A DNA stretch of 64,000 bases from Sphingomonas aurantiaca (GTDB lineage Bacteria; Pseudomonadota; Alphaproteobacteria; Sphingomonadales; Sphingomonadaceae), in assembly GCF_003050705.1 (NCBI RefSeq), contig NZ_QAOG01000006.1:186001-250000 (forward strand), read 5' to 3'. Both the position numbers and the translations under genes were made by a program. The notes beneath the pieces were generated by a model that was not told the DNA's origin, made no database searches, and saw nothing but the letters and a program-made list of their open reading frames with translations. The first letter of the stretch is position 1; each line of letters starts with the position of its first letter. Below are positions 9,283 to 19,050 of this stretch, piece by piece.

Positions 9283-11252
9283 GCGGATCTCGTGGCGTTG
9301 AGGGCGTCGATACGGGCGGTGACGTCGGCGCGGTCGAGCAGCGCCTCGGTCGTGTCGGGCAGGCGGCGGCGCCAGTTGGGATGCTCGTCGATCGTGCCCG
9401 GCAGGTTGGGCTGCTCGACCAGTCCGGCGAGATCCTCGACGGGCACGATGGCGAGCGCGCAGGGGGTGCTCGCGACATGCGCGATCGCAGCGTCGACGAC
9501 CGGGTCGGTGTCGTCCTCCGCGGGTTGATCGCGGCCCGTGTCGAACGCGGCCCACAGCGCGGCACGATCCGTGGCGCGGGCGGCACGGTCTGCGGCTTCG
9601 TCAACCGCCTCGGACGTGCGGCCCAGCGCCCAGGTCCAGCCGATATCGCGTCCGCTCCACCAGCCGGCAACGGTCGCCAGATCATGCGTGCCGGTCATCG
9701 CCACCGCGTCGGGCGACCATTTCACGGGAGGGACGAAGCCATCGGCATCACGCTCGAACCACAAGACGCGCATGCCGAGCATCGCACGCGCATCCATCGC
9801 CTCGCGGAACCCGTCGGGGACGGTGCCGAGATCCTCGCCGATGACGATCGCCTTGGCGCGGTGCGACTCCATCGCGACGATCCGCATCAGGTCGTCGAAC
9901 GGCATGTCGAGATACGCGCCGTCCGCGGCCGATGCGCCCTCGGGTACGACCCACAGGCGGCGCAGGCCAAAGGCATGGTCGATACGGATGCCGCCGGCAT
10001 GCGCGAGGGCTGCGCGGATCGTCGCGATGAATGCGGCGAATCCGGTATCGCGAAGCGCTTGCGGATCGAACCCGGTAATGCCCCAGCTTTGGCCGTCAGG
10101 ACCCAGCGGATCCGGCGGCGCCCCGATCGACAGACCGGTGAGCAGATCACCGCGCCGGCTCCAGCCGTGGCTGCCGCCTGGGTCCATCCCGACGGCAAGG
10201 TCGGCGATGAGGCCGATCGCCATGCCCGCATCCTTGGCGGCCGTCTGCGCGGCATCCAGATCACGGCGCGCGCGCCACTGGAGGAACGCGTAGAAGGCCA
10301 CGTCCTCGGCATGATCCTCGACGAAGCGGCGGACGGCAGCGCTGGCAGGGTCATGATAGTCGGCCGGCCATTGCTGCCAGCCGCGTGCACCCATCTGTGC
10401 GAAGAAATGCGCGTGGAGGGCGTCGAATTCGGCGTGGCGTTCGAGATCCTCCCCACCGTCTCGTCGGAACGCGTCGAGGCTTTCGCCAATGTCGGCAACC
10501 TCTTCCGCGTAAGTCTTGCGAAGCTGTGCAAGCTTCGCAGGTATCGCGTTCTGCCAATCGATCAGATCGGCGGAGACGTCAGCCAAAGCGTCCGCGTCGA
10601 CGGACGGCGTCCCATAGAGGCCGTTGAGAAACTGGCGGCTCGATGGCGCATAGGGGCTGTAGCGGCTGGCATCGGCGGGAAACAGCGCGTGCGTGGGGCT
10701 GATCGCGAGCGCATCGGCGCCCCGGGCGCCAAAGGCACGCGCAGCATCGACCAGCGTTCCGAAGTCGCCGAAAGCCTGGGGAGTGTCGCCGCAAAGGCTG
10801 GGGATCTGAACCGCGGGCGCCCAGCATTTGCGTCCGGGGACCGCATCCGAGATCGTAAAGCAGCGCCGCGGGGCGACGAGCAGATCGATCTCAGTGCCGT
10901 CGATCGCGAGACGGTGATACCCGACCTGCTCGATCGGCTTCAGCGCGCCGTTCTCCACCGACAACGAGATCTTCGTGCCGTCTTCGAGCGTCAGTTCGGC
11001 GCTGCTCAAAGCCGTCGCAGGAAGCGCAATCGGGGCTCCGCAATCGACGGACAGGAACCGGGGCGCATGGGCCGTCCTGCGCTCGATCGCAGCGAGGCTG
11101 TCGGCGATCTGCGTGTCGCTGCCGGATGCATGGCCGAGGCGATGGAGGATCGTCCGCAAGGCGTCGTCCGATACCGTCTGGCGACGCCCGGCAGCGTCCT
11201 GCCAGTCACGCTGCAGCCCGGCGGCCGTCGCGAGCGTGTGCAGGTCGCTCAT
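9279..11252 (-). CDS. malQ: 4-alpha-glucanotransferase (amylomaltase)
   Basis: GH77 enzyme that transfers maltodextrin segments between acceptors; here it can rebuild short chains into substrates for TreY. The product is 657 residues. Catalytic regions seen are GGIRIDHAFG (nucleophile Asp), VIGEDLGTVP (acid/base Glu) and TGTHDLATV (third Asp). Both ends overlap neighbours by ATGA. An N-terminal extension of about 130 residues before the barrel is present, as in MalQ of Gram-negative bacteria. Confidence 0.95.
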   Translation of the reverse strand: MSDLHTLATAAGLQRDWQDAAGRRQTVSDDALRTILHRLGHASGSDTQIADSLAAIERRTAHAPRFLSVDCGAPIALPATALSSAELTLEDGTKISLSVENGALKPIEQVGYHRLAIDGTEIDLLVAPRRCFTISDAVPGRKCWAPAVQIPSLCGDTPQAFGDFGTLVDAARAFGARGADALAISPTHALFPADASRYSPYAPSSRQFLNGLYGTPSVDADALADVSADLIDWQNAIPAKLAQLRKTYAEEVADIGESLDAFRRDGGEDLERHAEFDALHAHFFAQMGARGWQQWPADYHDPASAAVRRFVEDHAEDVAFYAFLQWRARRDLDAAQTAAKDAGMAIGLIADLAVGMDPGGSHGWSRRGDLLTGLSIGAPPDPLGPDGQSWGITGFDPQALRDTGFAAFIATIRAALAHAGGIRIDHAFGLRRLWVVPEGASAADGAYLDMPFDDLMRIVAMESHRAKAIVIGEDLGTVPDGFREAMDARAMLGMRVLWFERDADGFVPPVKWSPDAVAMTGTHDLATVAGWWSGRDIGWTWALGRTSEAVDEAADRAARATDRAALWAAFDTGRDQPAEDDTDPVVDAAIAHVASTPCALAIVPVEDLAGLVEQPNLPGTIDEHPNWRRRLPDTTEALLDRADVTARIDALNATRSA

Positions 11253-12958
11253 CGCGCCAACCAGACCGCGATGCTGTCAGGCTGGCCGGGGTCGCCATCC
11301 GCGAAGATCGGCGCAGCCTCGATGACAGGAAAGGCTACCGCCTCGTCCCCCAGGTTCAGCGCGATCGTGAGAACCGCGTCGTCCCCCATCCGCCAGCGCG
11401 CGACGACAGCCCCCTCCCCGATCGCTTCCGCACCGATTGCAGTCGTGCCACGTAACCGAGGGATGATCGCCTCGTGGCGAATCTTGAGCAGCGTGGCGTA
11501 CAGCGCTTGCCACGTCGCAGCATCCGGGCCGGGATGCGCGCGCGACTGGTCGAACGTCTCGAGCGCGTTGGGATCGGGGATGGCCTTGCGCGCTTCGGGA
11601 TCGGCGAACGCGGCGAACTTGGCGAATTCCTTGCGCCGCCCTTCGCGCACCGCATCGGCGAGCTCGTCGTGGAAGTCGGTGAAGAACAGGAACGGGCTCT
11701 CGCTGCCCTGCTCGTCCCCCATGAACAGCAGCGGGATCTGCGGCCCCAGCAGGAGCAACGCGGTCGCGGCCCGAAGCTTTTGCCGGTCGGTAAGCAGCGT
11801 CAGGCGCTCGCCCATCGCGCGGTTGCCGATCTGGTCATGATTCTGGAGGAACGCGACGAACGCGGTTGGCGACAGGTGCGCGCTGGGCTTACCACGCGGC
11901 TTGCCGTCATGGTTCGGCGAGCCCTCGCCCTGATAGATAAAGCCCTCGCCCAAGCAGCGCGCGAGGCGTTCGGCGGGCCGGTCGGCAAAGTCGCTATAAT
12001 AGGCGCTGGTCTCGCCGGTCAGCAGGACGTGCAGCACGTTGTGGAAATCGTCGTTCCACTGCGCATCGAACGCCGCGGGGTGAAGGCGATCGGCGTCGTT
12101 GCCTTCGTTCTCGAGGACGAGATGAACGTGGCGGCCCGTAGTCTTCTCACGCAGTTCGGCCGCCATCGCGTCGAGGAAGTCGTCATTCTCGATCGCGTGG
12201 ACCGCATCGAACCGCAGGCCGTCGAACTTATAGTCGTTCAACCACATCAGCGCATTGTCGACGAAATAGCGGTGGACCGGCGCCTGATCGACCGCGACCG
12301 CGCCGCCCCAGGGGGTATCGACTTCGGGGTGAAAGAACCCCTTCGCATAGGCGCCGAGGTAGTTCCCGTCGGGCCCGAAGTGATTGTAGACGACGTCGAG
12401 GAACACCGCGAGACCGAGTTCGTGGGCGCGATCGACCAGCGCCCTCAGGTCGTCGGGCGTGCCGTAGCTCTCGGCAGGAGCATAAGGCAGAACGCCGTCA
12501 TAGCCCCAGTTGCGCGTGCCGCCGAACGCATTGACCGGCATGAGTTCGATCGCCGTCACGCCAAGCTCGGCGATCTCTGGAAGCCGGTCCGCGACACCCG
12601 AAAAGCCACCCAGCGTGCCGACATGGACCTCCTGGATGACCATCTCTTCCCAAGCGCGCCCGCGCCAGTCCGTCGTGCGCCATTCATAAGCGGCGTGGTC
12701 TACGACGACGCTCCAGCCATGGACCCCGCCCGACTGCGCGCGCGACGCCGGGTCCGGGACCGTAAGGTCGTCCGCCAGCCGGAACCGGTAGCGCGCGCCT
12801 GCGCCGACTGGCGCCTTTGCGCTGAACCACCCGTCAGGCCCGCTGGTCATGGCGACCGCATCGCCGCCGGCTATCTCGAGCGTCACCCAATCACGGTCGG
12901 GTGCCCATAGGCGGAAGGTCGTCCCATCGGCCTCGAGCGTCGGTCCCCAGCCGATCAT
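11249..12958 (-). CDS. treZ: Malto-oligosyltrehalose trehalohydrolase
   Basis: GH13 enzyme that hydrolyses the bond next to the trehalose end made by TreY, releasing free trehalose. The ATG at 12958 is preferred because it makes an ATGA overlap with glgX, as at the other junctions; an ATG six codons upstream (12976) would overlap glgX by 22 bases. The product is 569 residues with an N-terminal beta domain (GWGPTLEADGTTFRLWAP), nucleophile region GLRFDAVHA, acid/base region LVLENEGND and QNHDQIGNR. Confidence 0.94.
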   Translation of the reverse strand: MIGWGPTLEADGTTFRLWAPDRDWVTLEIAGGDAVAMTSGPDGWFSAKAPVGAGARYRFRLADDLTVPDPASRAQSGGVHGWSVVVDHAAYEWRTTDWRGRAWEEMVIQEVHVGTLGGFSGVADRLPEIAELGVTAIELMPVNAFGGTRNWGYDGVLPYAPAESYGTPDDLRALVDRAHELGLAVFLDVVYNHFGPDGNYLGAYAKGFFHPEVDTPWGGAVAVDQAPVHRYFVDNALMWLNDYKFDGLRFDAVHAIENDDFLDAMAAELREKTTGRHVHLVLENEGNDADRLHPAAFDAQWNDDFHNVLHVLLTGETSAYYSDFADRPAERLARCLGEGFIYQGEGSPNHDGKPRGKPSAHLSPTAFVAFLQNHDQIGNRAMGERLTLLTDRQKLRAATALLLLGPQIPLLFMGDEQGSESPFLFFTDFHDELADAVREGRRKEFAKFAAFADPEARKAIPDPNALETFDQSRAHPGPDAATWQALYATLLKIRHEAIIPRLRGTTAIGAEAIGEGAVVARWRMGDDAVLTIALNLGDEAVAFPVIEAAPIFADGDPGQPDSIAVWLAR

Positions 12959-15108
12959 GCCGCCGCAATCGTCCATGTCAGCAACGCCGCACCCTGCGGG
13001 GGAAGCTCATAGCTGTCCTTGATCGGCGTGGCGGGCTGATCCGGCTTGCTGCTGTCGATGAGGACAACGCGTTCGGCATCCTCGGGCGGCGGCATGTGGA
13101 AGGTCAGCGGGCCTTCCGAGGCGTTGAGCAGGAGCGAGATCACCTGAACCTCGCCCGACTCGCGCTCGCATGCCCGACGCATGACCAGTGCGCGACCGTT
13201 GGTGTTCTCCCAATCCTCGGAGGTGAGCTGCTGGCCGCGCTCGTCCCACCATTCGATATCCTTGAGGCCCTCGGCGGGCGTATCCTCGCCGTACAGGAAG
13301 TTCCCGGCGCGGAGCATCGGATAGTCGCGACGCAGCGCGATCAGCCGCGCTGTGAAGTCGATCAGCGCGTCACCCTCGGGCGACTTCGCCTTCTCCCAGT
13401 CGAGCCAGCTGATCTCGTTATCCTGGCAATAGGCGTTGTTGTTGCCATTCTGCGTCCGCCCGAACTCGTCCCCGGCAACCAGCATCGGCGTGCCGAGCGA
13501 GGCGAACAACGTCGTCAGCATCGAGCGCATCACGCGCTGGCGGGTCTCGAGGATCGCCGGATCCTCGGTCGGCCCTTCGACGCCCCAGTTGCGCGAGCAG
13601 TTGTTCGAATGGCCGTCGCGATTGTCCTCGCCATTCGCCTCGTTGTGCCGCTCCTCATAGGCGACCGTATCCGCCAACGTGTAGCCATCATGCGCGCCCA
13701 GCAGGTTGACGCTCGCCCATGGCCGCCGCGCGCGACGGTCGAACAGATCGGCCGACCCGGTCAGCCGCGCGGCGAGATCCGCGCGCTGCGCGTGATCGCC
13801 GCGCCAGAATTTGCGCACCGTATCGCGGTATTTGTCGTTCCACTCCGCGAAGCCGGGAGGGAAGTTGCCTAGCTGATAACCGCCGGGGCCGATATCCCAA
13901 GGCTCGGTGATCAGCTTCAGCTTGCCGAGCACCGGATCCTGCCGCAGCACGTCGAAGAATCCCGCACCCGGATCGAAGCCCGTATCCGTCCGCCCCAGCG
14001 TCAGCCCGAGATCGAAGCGGAAGCCGTCGATGCCGAAGCTTGTCGCCCAGTAGCGCAGCGAATCCGCGACCATTTGGATGACGCGCGCCTTGGTGAGGTT
14101 CAGCGTGTTGCCAGTGCCAGTGTCGTTTATCGAAAAGCGCGGATCGTCCTTGACCAGCCGGTAATAGCTCGCATTGTCGAGCCCGCGCCATGACAGCGTC
14201 GGCCCCTGTTCCGAGCCCTCGCAGGTGTGGTTGTAGACCACGTCGAGGATCACCTCGATCCCGGCCGCATGCAGCCGGCGGATCGAACGGCGCAGTTCGT
14301 TGTGGCTGTCGGTCGCGAAGAACGAGCGCTCGGGCGTGAAGAAATTGAGGGTGTTGTACCCCCAATAATTCCGCAGCCCCTTCTCCTGCAGGAAGCGATC
14401 CTGGATGTAGGTGTGGATCGGCAGAAGCTCGATCGCCGTCACGCCGAGCCGCTTGAGGTGATCGATCACCTTGGGGTTGCCGAGCGCCGCAAACGTGCCG
14501 CGTTCGGAGGGCTGGACCTCGTCGAACAGCTTGGTGAGGCCCTTGACGTGCGCCTCGTAGATCACCGTCTCGGACCACGGCGTGTTGGGCCGCACGTCGC
14601 GCGACCAGTCGAAATGGCTGTCGGTCACGACGCCCTTGGGCATCGTCAGCGCGCTGTCACGCTTGTCGAAGCTCAGGTCCGCGCGTGGCGACTTGACCTG
14701 ATAGCCGTACATCGCGTCGGTCCAGCGGAGTTCGCCGATCATCTGCTTGGCATAGGGATCGAGCAGCAGCTTGTTCGGGTTGAACCGGTGGCCTTCCTCG
14801 GGCGCGTACCGCCCATGCGCGCGGTAGCCATAGACAAGGCCGGGCTGCGCATCGGGGAGGTAGCCATGCCAGACCTCGTCGGTCCATTCGGGCAGCGCGT
14901 AGCGTTTTAGCTCGCGGCGGCCGGTCTCGTCATAGACGCAGAGCTCGATCTTCTCGGCGTTGGCGGAATAGACCGCGAAATTGACGCCAAGGCCGTCGAA
15001 CGTAGCGCCCAACGGATAGGCGGAACCGGCGTCGAGCGTGTCGGGCAGTAGATGCAAGGCGAAGACCCTTTTCGTGGCGCCGACCGCAGCTTTATCGCGG
15101 TGCAGCAT
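12955..15108 (-). CDS. glgX: Glycogen debranching enzyme (GlgX/TreX type)
   Basis: GH13 isoamylase-like enzyme that cuts alpha-1,6 branches of glycogen to free linear maltodextrins. The product is 717 residues from the ATG at 15108; the conserved family block (DAGSAYPLGATFDGLGVNFAV) begins near residue 26, so a shorter start is conceivable. Catalytic regions are DVVYNHT, GFRFDLGLTLGR, LITEPWDIG and GAHDGYTLAD. As first gene of the trehalose operon it fills the TreX role. The 124-bp gap upstream, shared with a divergent oxidoreductase gene, should hold both promoters. Confidence 0.95.
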   Translation of the reverse strand: MLHRDKAAVGATKRVFALHLLPDTLDAGSAYPLGATFDGLGVNFAVYSANAEKIELCVYDETGRRELKRYALPEWTDEVWHGYLPDAQPGLVYGYRAHGRYAPEEGHRFNPNKLLLDPYAKQMIGELRWTDAMYGYQVKSPRADLSFDKRDSALTMPKGVVTDSHFDWSRDVRPNTPWSETVIYEAHVKGLTKLFDEVQPSERGTFAALGNPKVIDHLKRLGVTAIELLPIHTYIQDRFLQEKGLRNYWGYNTLNFFTPERSFFATDSHNELRRSIRRLHAAGIEVILDVVYNHTCEGSEQGPTLSWRGLDNASYYRLVKDDPRFSINDTGTGNTLNLTKARVIQMVADSLRYWATSFGIDGFRFDLGLTLGRTDTGFDPGAGFFDVLRQDPVLGKLKLITEPWDIGPGGYQLGNFPPGFAEWNDKYRDTVRKFWRGDHAQRADLAARLTGSADLFDRRARRPWASVNLLGAHDGYTLADTVAYEERHNEANGEDNRDGHSNNCSRNWGVEGPTEDPAILETRQRVMRSMLTTLFASLGTPMLVAGDEFGRTQNGNNNAYCQDNEISWLDWEKAKSPEGDALIDFTARLIALRRDYPMLRAGNFLYGEDTPAEGLKDIEWWDERGQQLTSEDWENTNGRALVMRRACERESGEVQVISLLLNASEGPLTFHMPPPEDAERVVLIDSSKPDQPATPIKDSYELPPQGAALLTWTIAAA

Positions 15109-15232
15109 TGCTTGGCGTGAAACCCGTCCGCCGCTTCCTATGTTCCCAGTTCCGCAGCGAGTTTTCGCCGCGCAATTCTTATCAGCAAGGGACGACCATG
15201 CGCACTTCTCTCACCGTCGGATCGACCATCGC

Positions 15233-16336
15233 ATGAGCGGGCCGAAACTGTTCGCACCGCTCACGATCGGCAACCTGACGCTCGCCAATCGTATCGTCAT
15301 CGCGCCGATGTGCCAATATTCGGCAAGCAATGGCTGCATGAACGACTGGCACCAGATCCACCTCGGACACCTCGCGCTGTCGGGTGCCGCGCTGCTGACG
15401 ATCGAGGCGAGCGCGGTGGTGCCCGAGGGGCGGATCACGTACGGCGATGTCGGGCTGTACGACGATGCGACCGAGGCCGCGATGGCGGGCGTGATCGAGA
15501 GCATCCGGCGCTGGTCCGACATGCCGATCGCGATCCAGTTGTCGCACGCGGGGCGGAAGGCATCGTGCGAGGTGCCGTGGAAGGGCGGGCTCCAGATCGC
15601 GCCGGGCGAACCCAATGGCTGGCAGACCGAGGGACCGTCGACCGTCCCGTTCATTCCCGAGGAGAACGCACCGGTCGCGCTCGACCGCGAGGGACTGGCA
15701 CGGGTCCGCGATGCGTTCGTGGCCGCGACGGTGCGCGCCGCTCGGCTCGGGATCGACGCCGTCCAGCTGCACGCCGCGCACGGCTATCTGCTCCACGAAT
15801 TTCTGTCGCCGCTGTCGAACCGTCGCGAGGACGAGTATGGTGGCAGCCTTGAAAACCGGATGCGGTTCCCGCTCGAGGTGTTCGATGCGGTTCGCGCGGC
15901 ATTCCCGGCCGAGCGCGCGGTGACGATGCGCGTGTCGGGCACCGACTGGGCCGAGGGCGGCTGGAACTCCGATCAGACGGTGGCGTTTGCTAAGGCGCTC
16001 GAGGCGCGCGGCTGCAGCGCGATCCACGTCTCGAGCGGCGGCACGACGCCCGCGCAGCAGATCCCCGTCGGGCCGAGCTACCAAGTACCGCTCGCACGGG
16101 CCGTTAAGCAGGCGGTGTCGATCCCGGTCGTCGCGGTCGGGCTGATCACCGACTATGAGCAGGCCGAGGCCATCGTGGGTACGGGCGATGCCGATATGAT
16201 CGCGCTCGCCCGCACGATCCTCTACGATCCGCGCTGGCCCTGGCATGCCGCGGCGCATCTGGGCGGGAAGGTCAAGGCGCCGAACCAGTATCTACGGTCG
16301 CAGCCGCGGCAATTTAAGGATCTGTTCGAGGCGTAA
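15233..16336 (+). CDS. Old-yellow-enzyme family NADH:flavin oxidoreductase (YqjM-like)
   Basis: FMN-dependent ene-reductase of the YqjM subgroup, 367 residues from the ATG at 15233; the open frame extends upstream but the conserved N-terminus (MSGPKLFAPLTIGNLTLANR) begins here. Visible markers are PMCQYSA with the redox-tuning Cys typical of YqjM proteins, the HAAHGYLLHEFLSP flavin and active-site region, and the RREDEYGGSLENR signature. Physiological substrate is unknown; such enzymes reduce activated alkenes. It ends against a strong bidirectional terminator. Confidence 0.92.
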   Translation: MSGPKLFAPLTIGNLTLANRIVIAPMCQYSASNGCMNDWHQIHLGHLALSGAALLTIEASAVVPEGRITYGDVGLYDDATEAAMAGVIESIRRWSDMPIAIQLSHAGRKASCEVPWKGGLQIAPGEPNGWQTEGPSTVPFIPEENAPVALDREGLARVRDAFVAATVRAARLGIDAVQLHAAHGYLLHEFLSPLSNRREDEYGGSLENRMRFPLEVFDAVRAAFPAERAVTMRVSGTDWAEGGWNSDQTVAFAKALEARGCSAIHVSSGGTTPAQQIPVGPSYQVPLARAVKQAVSIPVVAVGLITDYEQAEAIVGTGDADMIALARTILYDPRWPWHAAAHLGGKVKAPNQYLRSQPRQFKDLFEA

Positions 16337-16350
16337 GGCCTGCATTTAAC

Positions 16351-16380
16351 CCTGTTCCCCCGCCTCCGCGGGGGAACAGG
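16351..16380. terminator. Bidirectional hairpin terminator
   Basis: A perfect 13-bp inverted repeat (CCTGTTCCCCCGC, loop CTCC, GCGGGGGAACAGG) sits in the 58-bp gap between two convergent genes. It is preceded by TTTAA on the left and followed by CTCTTA on the right, so it could serve transcripts from either side. Confidence 0.8.
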
Positions 16381-16394
16381 CTCTTAGCGGCAGC

Positions 16395-17198
16395 TCAGCC
16401 CGCGACGGTCATGACCGAGCCGGAATCGACCCGGATATCCGCGCCGTTGATGAAGCTCGCCCGCTCGGAGCACAGGAATACGATAGCAGACGCGACCTCT
16501 TCCGCGGTGCCACGGCGCTTCAGCGTCATGCCCGGGCGCTCCTCCTTGAGAAACGTCTCGATCGCCTCGTCGAAGCTCGTTCCGTTCTCGTCGGCGCGCT
16601 TCTGCATCATCTTGTCGGTCATCGGCGTCGCGATGAACGCGGGCGATACCGTGTTCACCAGCACGTTGTCGCAGCCATAGGCCTTTGACAGCCCCTTCGA
16701 CAGGCTGGAGATGCCCGCCTTCGATGCGCAATAAGCGAGTTCGTCGACATAGGGCTGCACCGCATCCTCCGAGCTCATCAGCACGATGCGGCCCCATTTG
16801 CTGGCGCGCATCGCCGGGATCGCCTCTCGGCAGACGCGCACCGCACCCATCAGGTTGATGTCGATCGTCGACTGCCAGCCTGCATCGTCGACATCGAGGA
16901 AATCGCCCGTCGCGCCCGTCACGCCTGCGCAGTTGACCAGGATGTCGGGCTCGCCGAGCTTCGCGCGGACCTTCTCGAACAGTGCCGTGACGTCGTCGAG
17001 CTTGGTGAGGTCCGCCTCGACCGCGATGATCTCGCCATGCGCCTTCAGGTCCTCGACACTGGAGTCGAGGTCGCCGCCCGGCTGGTCGGAGATCGCGACC
17101 CGTACGCCTTCCTGCAGCAGCATCCGGGCGGTTTCCTTGCCCATGCCGCTGTCCGCGCCGGTCACGAGCGCGATTTTGCCTGCGATATCGAGGTTCAT
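16395..17198 (-). CDS. SDR-family oxidoreductase
   Basis: Classical short-chain dehydrogenase, 267 residues. The ATG at 17198 is preceded by AAGGACGACAGC, a good ribosome site, and starts the Rossmann fold directly. Motifs are TGADSGMGK (dinucleotide binding), NCAG, and the catalytic Ser with YCASK; the Asp after the second beta strand (ISDQPGG) suggests NAD preference. It is 28 bp downstream of the GH15 gene and is the last member of a gdh-like SDR, GH15, SDR operon. The substrate is probably a sugar or polyol, by context only. Confidence 0.87.
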   Translation of the reverse strand: MNLDIAGKIALVTGADSGMGKETARMLLQEGVRVAISDQPGGDLDSSVEDLKAHGEIIAVEADLTKLDDVTALFEKVRAKLGEPDILVNCAGVTGATGDFLDVDDAGWQSTIDINLMGAVRVCREAIPAMRASKWGRIVLMSSEDAVQPYVDELAYCASKAGISSLSKGLSKAYGCDNVLVNTVSPAFIATPMTDKMMQKRADENGTSFDEAIETFLKEERPGMTLKRRGTAEEVASAIVFLCSERASFINGADIRVDSGSVMTVAG

Positions 17199-17226
17199 GC
17201 TGTCGTCCTTGTGGTGGTGATGAAAA

Positions 17227-19050
17227 TCATGCCCATTCCCGCGGACCGTCGCTGTCGAGCGCGCGGTCGAGGTAGAAGGCGGCACTGATCAGCGCGAGAT
17301 GGCTAAAGCCTTGCGGGAAATTGCCGAGGAAGCTGCCATCCTGCGCGATCTCTTCGGCGAACAGCCCGACATGGTTGGCGTGCGCGAGCAGCTTTTCGAA
17401 GTTCAGCCGCGCCTCGTCGAGCCGCCCTGCCCGCGCGAGGCATTCGACATACCAGAATGAGCAGGCGACGAACGTCCCCTCCTGCCCCGGCAAGCCATCG
17501 TCGATCCGGTAGCGATAGACCTGGCCGTCATCAGACAGGTCTTCGCCGATCGCCTTTAGCGTCGCGAGCCACTTCGGATCGGTCGCGCCGATGAAGCGCA
17601 CCAGCGGCATCATCAGCAACGCGCCGTCGACGGCCTTGTCCTCGGGTGCGTCGCCGATCGCACGGACGAAGCGGCCGAGATCGTCGTCCCAGAACTGCGC
17701 CCAGATATCGTCATGGATCGCCGTCCGTGTTTCCGACCAGCGCACCAGCGGCGCCGGGAGCGAGCGCTTCTGCGCAAGCCGCACCGCGCGATCGATCGCG
17801 ACCCAGCTCATCAGCCGCGAGTGCAGATAATGCTTCTTCGGTCCGCGGACTTCCCAGATCCCCGAATCCGGCGTCGCCCAGGTATCGCAGACCTGATCGA
17901 CGATCCGGCCGATCGCTACCCAGGAATCATGCGCGATCGCCTCGCCATATTTGCTGCCGAGATACGTCGCGTCGAGCAGCGCGCCGTAAATGTCGTGCTG
18001 TGTCTGGTCCTTGGCCTCGTTGCCGACGACGATCGGCGCGGCGCCGCCAAAGCCGCGGAGGTCCAGCTTGCGCTCGTCGGCGATCTCGCCGCCGTCGAGC
18101 GCGTACATCACGCCGAGATGCCCCTTAGAACACGCCTGCGCGCGATCCATCGCCCAGTGGAGGAAGCCGACCGCCTCCTCCTGATAGCCCAGGCGGATCA
18201 GCGCATAGACGGTGAACGAAGAGTCGCGGATCCACGTCGCGCGGTAGTCCCAGTTGCGCACCCCGCCCGGCGCTTCGGGCAGGCCGAAGGTCGCTGCGGC
18301 GGCGATCGATCCGTGCTTGCGCGAGGTAAGCAGTTTCAGCGCCATCGCCGACCGCTCGACCGTCTCGCGCCAGCGACCGCGATAGCGCGAGGTGCGGCTC
18401 CAGCTCCGCCAATACGCGATGTCGCGTTCGACGATGGCATCGAGCGCATCGGTGTCGAGCGAGACGTCGTCCGGGTTGCTCAGGATCAGCGAGACGGTGT
18501 CGCCTTCAGCAAGATGGATCTCGGCGGTCAGGTCGCACCCGTCGGCAACCAGCGACCCTGCGCCATGCAGCGCGAGCGCAAGCCCGCTCTCATGATCGAA
18601 CCGCCCGCGCGAGACGTCTGTGCCGTCCGTCGTCACCGAGGCCTTGCGCCCCACGACGCCATAGTCGAACCGCGGCGCGCACCGCACCCGCACCGTCGCC
18701 GATCCCCGCGTGCAGGTCAGTCGCCGGACCAGCCGCGACGGCGCATCGTCCGCGTCATTGCCCACCGGCATGAGGTCGATCAGATCGACGCTCGCCGCGT
18801 CGGCCATCCAGCGGGTGAGCAGGATGTTGGTTTCGGGCAGGTACATCTGGACGATGTTGGCCCCCGGCAGATCGGGCTCGGCGGCGAAATACCCGCCCGT
18901 TTCGGTGTCGAGCAATCGCGCGAATACCGATGCGCTATCGAGGCAAGGCCAGCAGAGATAGTCGATCGTCCCCGCCGTATCGACCAGCGCGACGGTTTCC
19001 AGATTGCCGATCGCGCCATGATCCGCGATCGATATGGTCGCCTTATCCAT
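17227..19050 (-). CDS. GH15 family glycoside hydrolase (trehalase or glucoamylase)
   Basis: Cytoplasmic protein of 607 residues with no signal peptide. The N-terminal beta domain (IGNLETVALVDTAGTIDYLC) and the (alpha/alpha)6 barrel (NWDYRATWIRD; GIWEVRGPKKHYLHSR; EEIAQDGSFLGNFPQGFSH) identify GH15, with the general acid Glu in IWEVRG and base Glu in EEIA. Members of this architecture in mycobacteria hydrolyse trehalose, others hydrolyse alpha-1,4-glucans. Location 2 kb from treYZ and overlap of eight bases with a glucose-dehydrogenase-like gene favour a role in releasing glucose from trehalose or glucan. Specificity cannot be read from sequence alone. Confidence 0.88.
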   Translation of the reverse strand: MDKATISIADHGAIGNLETVALVDTAGTIDYLCWPCLDSASVFARLLDTETGGYFAAEPDLPGANIVQMYLPETNILLTRWMADAASVDLIDLMPVGNDADDAPSRLVRRLTCTRGSATVRVRCAPRFDYGVVGRKASVTTDGTDVSRGRFDHESGLALALHGAGSLVADGCDLTAEIHLAEGDTVSLILSNPDDVSLDTDALDAIVERDIAYWRSWSRTSRYRGRWRETVERSAMALKLLTSRKHGSIAAAATFGLPEAPGGVRNWDYRATWIRDSSFTVYALIRLGYQEEAVGFLHWAMDRAQACSKGHLGVMYALDGGEIADERKLDLRGFGGAAPIVVGNEAKDQTQHDIYGALLDATYLGSKYGEAIAHDSWVAIGRIVDQVCDTWATPDSGIWEVRGPKKHYLHSRLMSWVAIDRAVRLAQKRSLPAPLVRWSETRTAIHDDIWAQFWDDDLGRFVRAIGDAPEDKAVDGALLMMPLVRFIGATDPKWLATLKAIGEDLSDDGQVYRYRIDDGLPGQEGTFVACSFWYVECLARAGRLDEARLNFEKLLAHANHVGLFAEEIAQDGSFLGNFPQGFSHLALISAAFYLDRALDSDGPREWA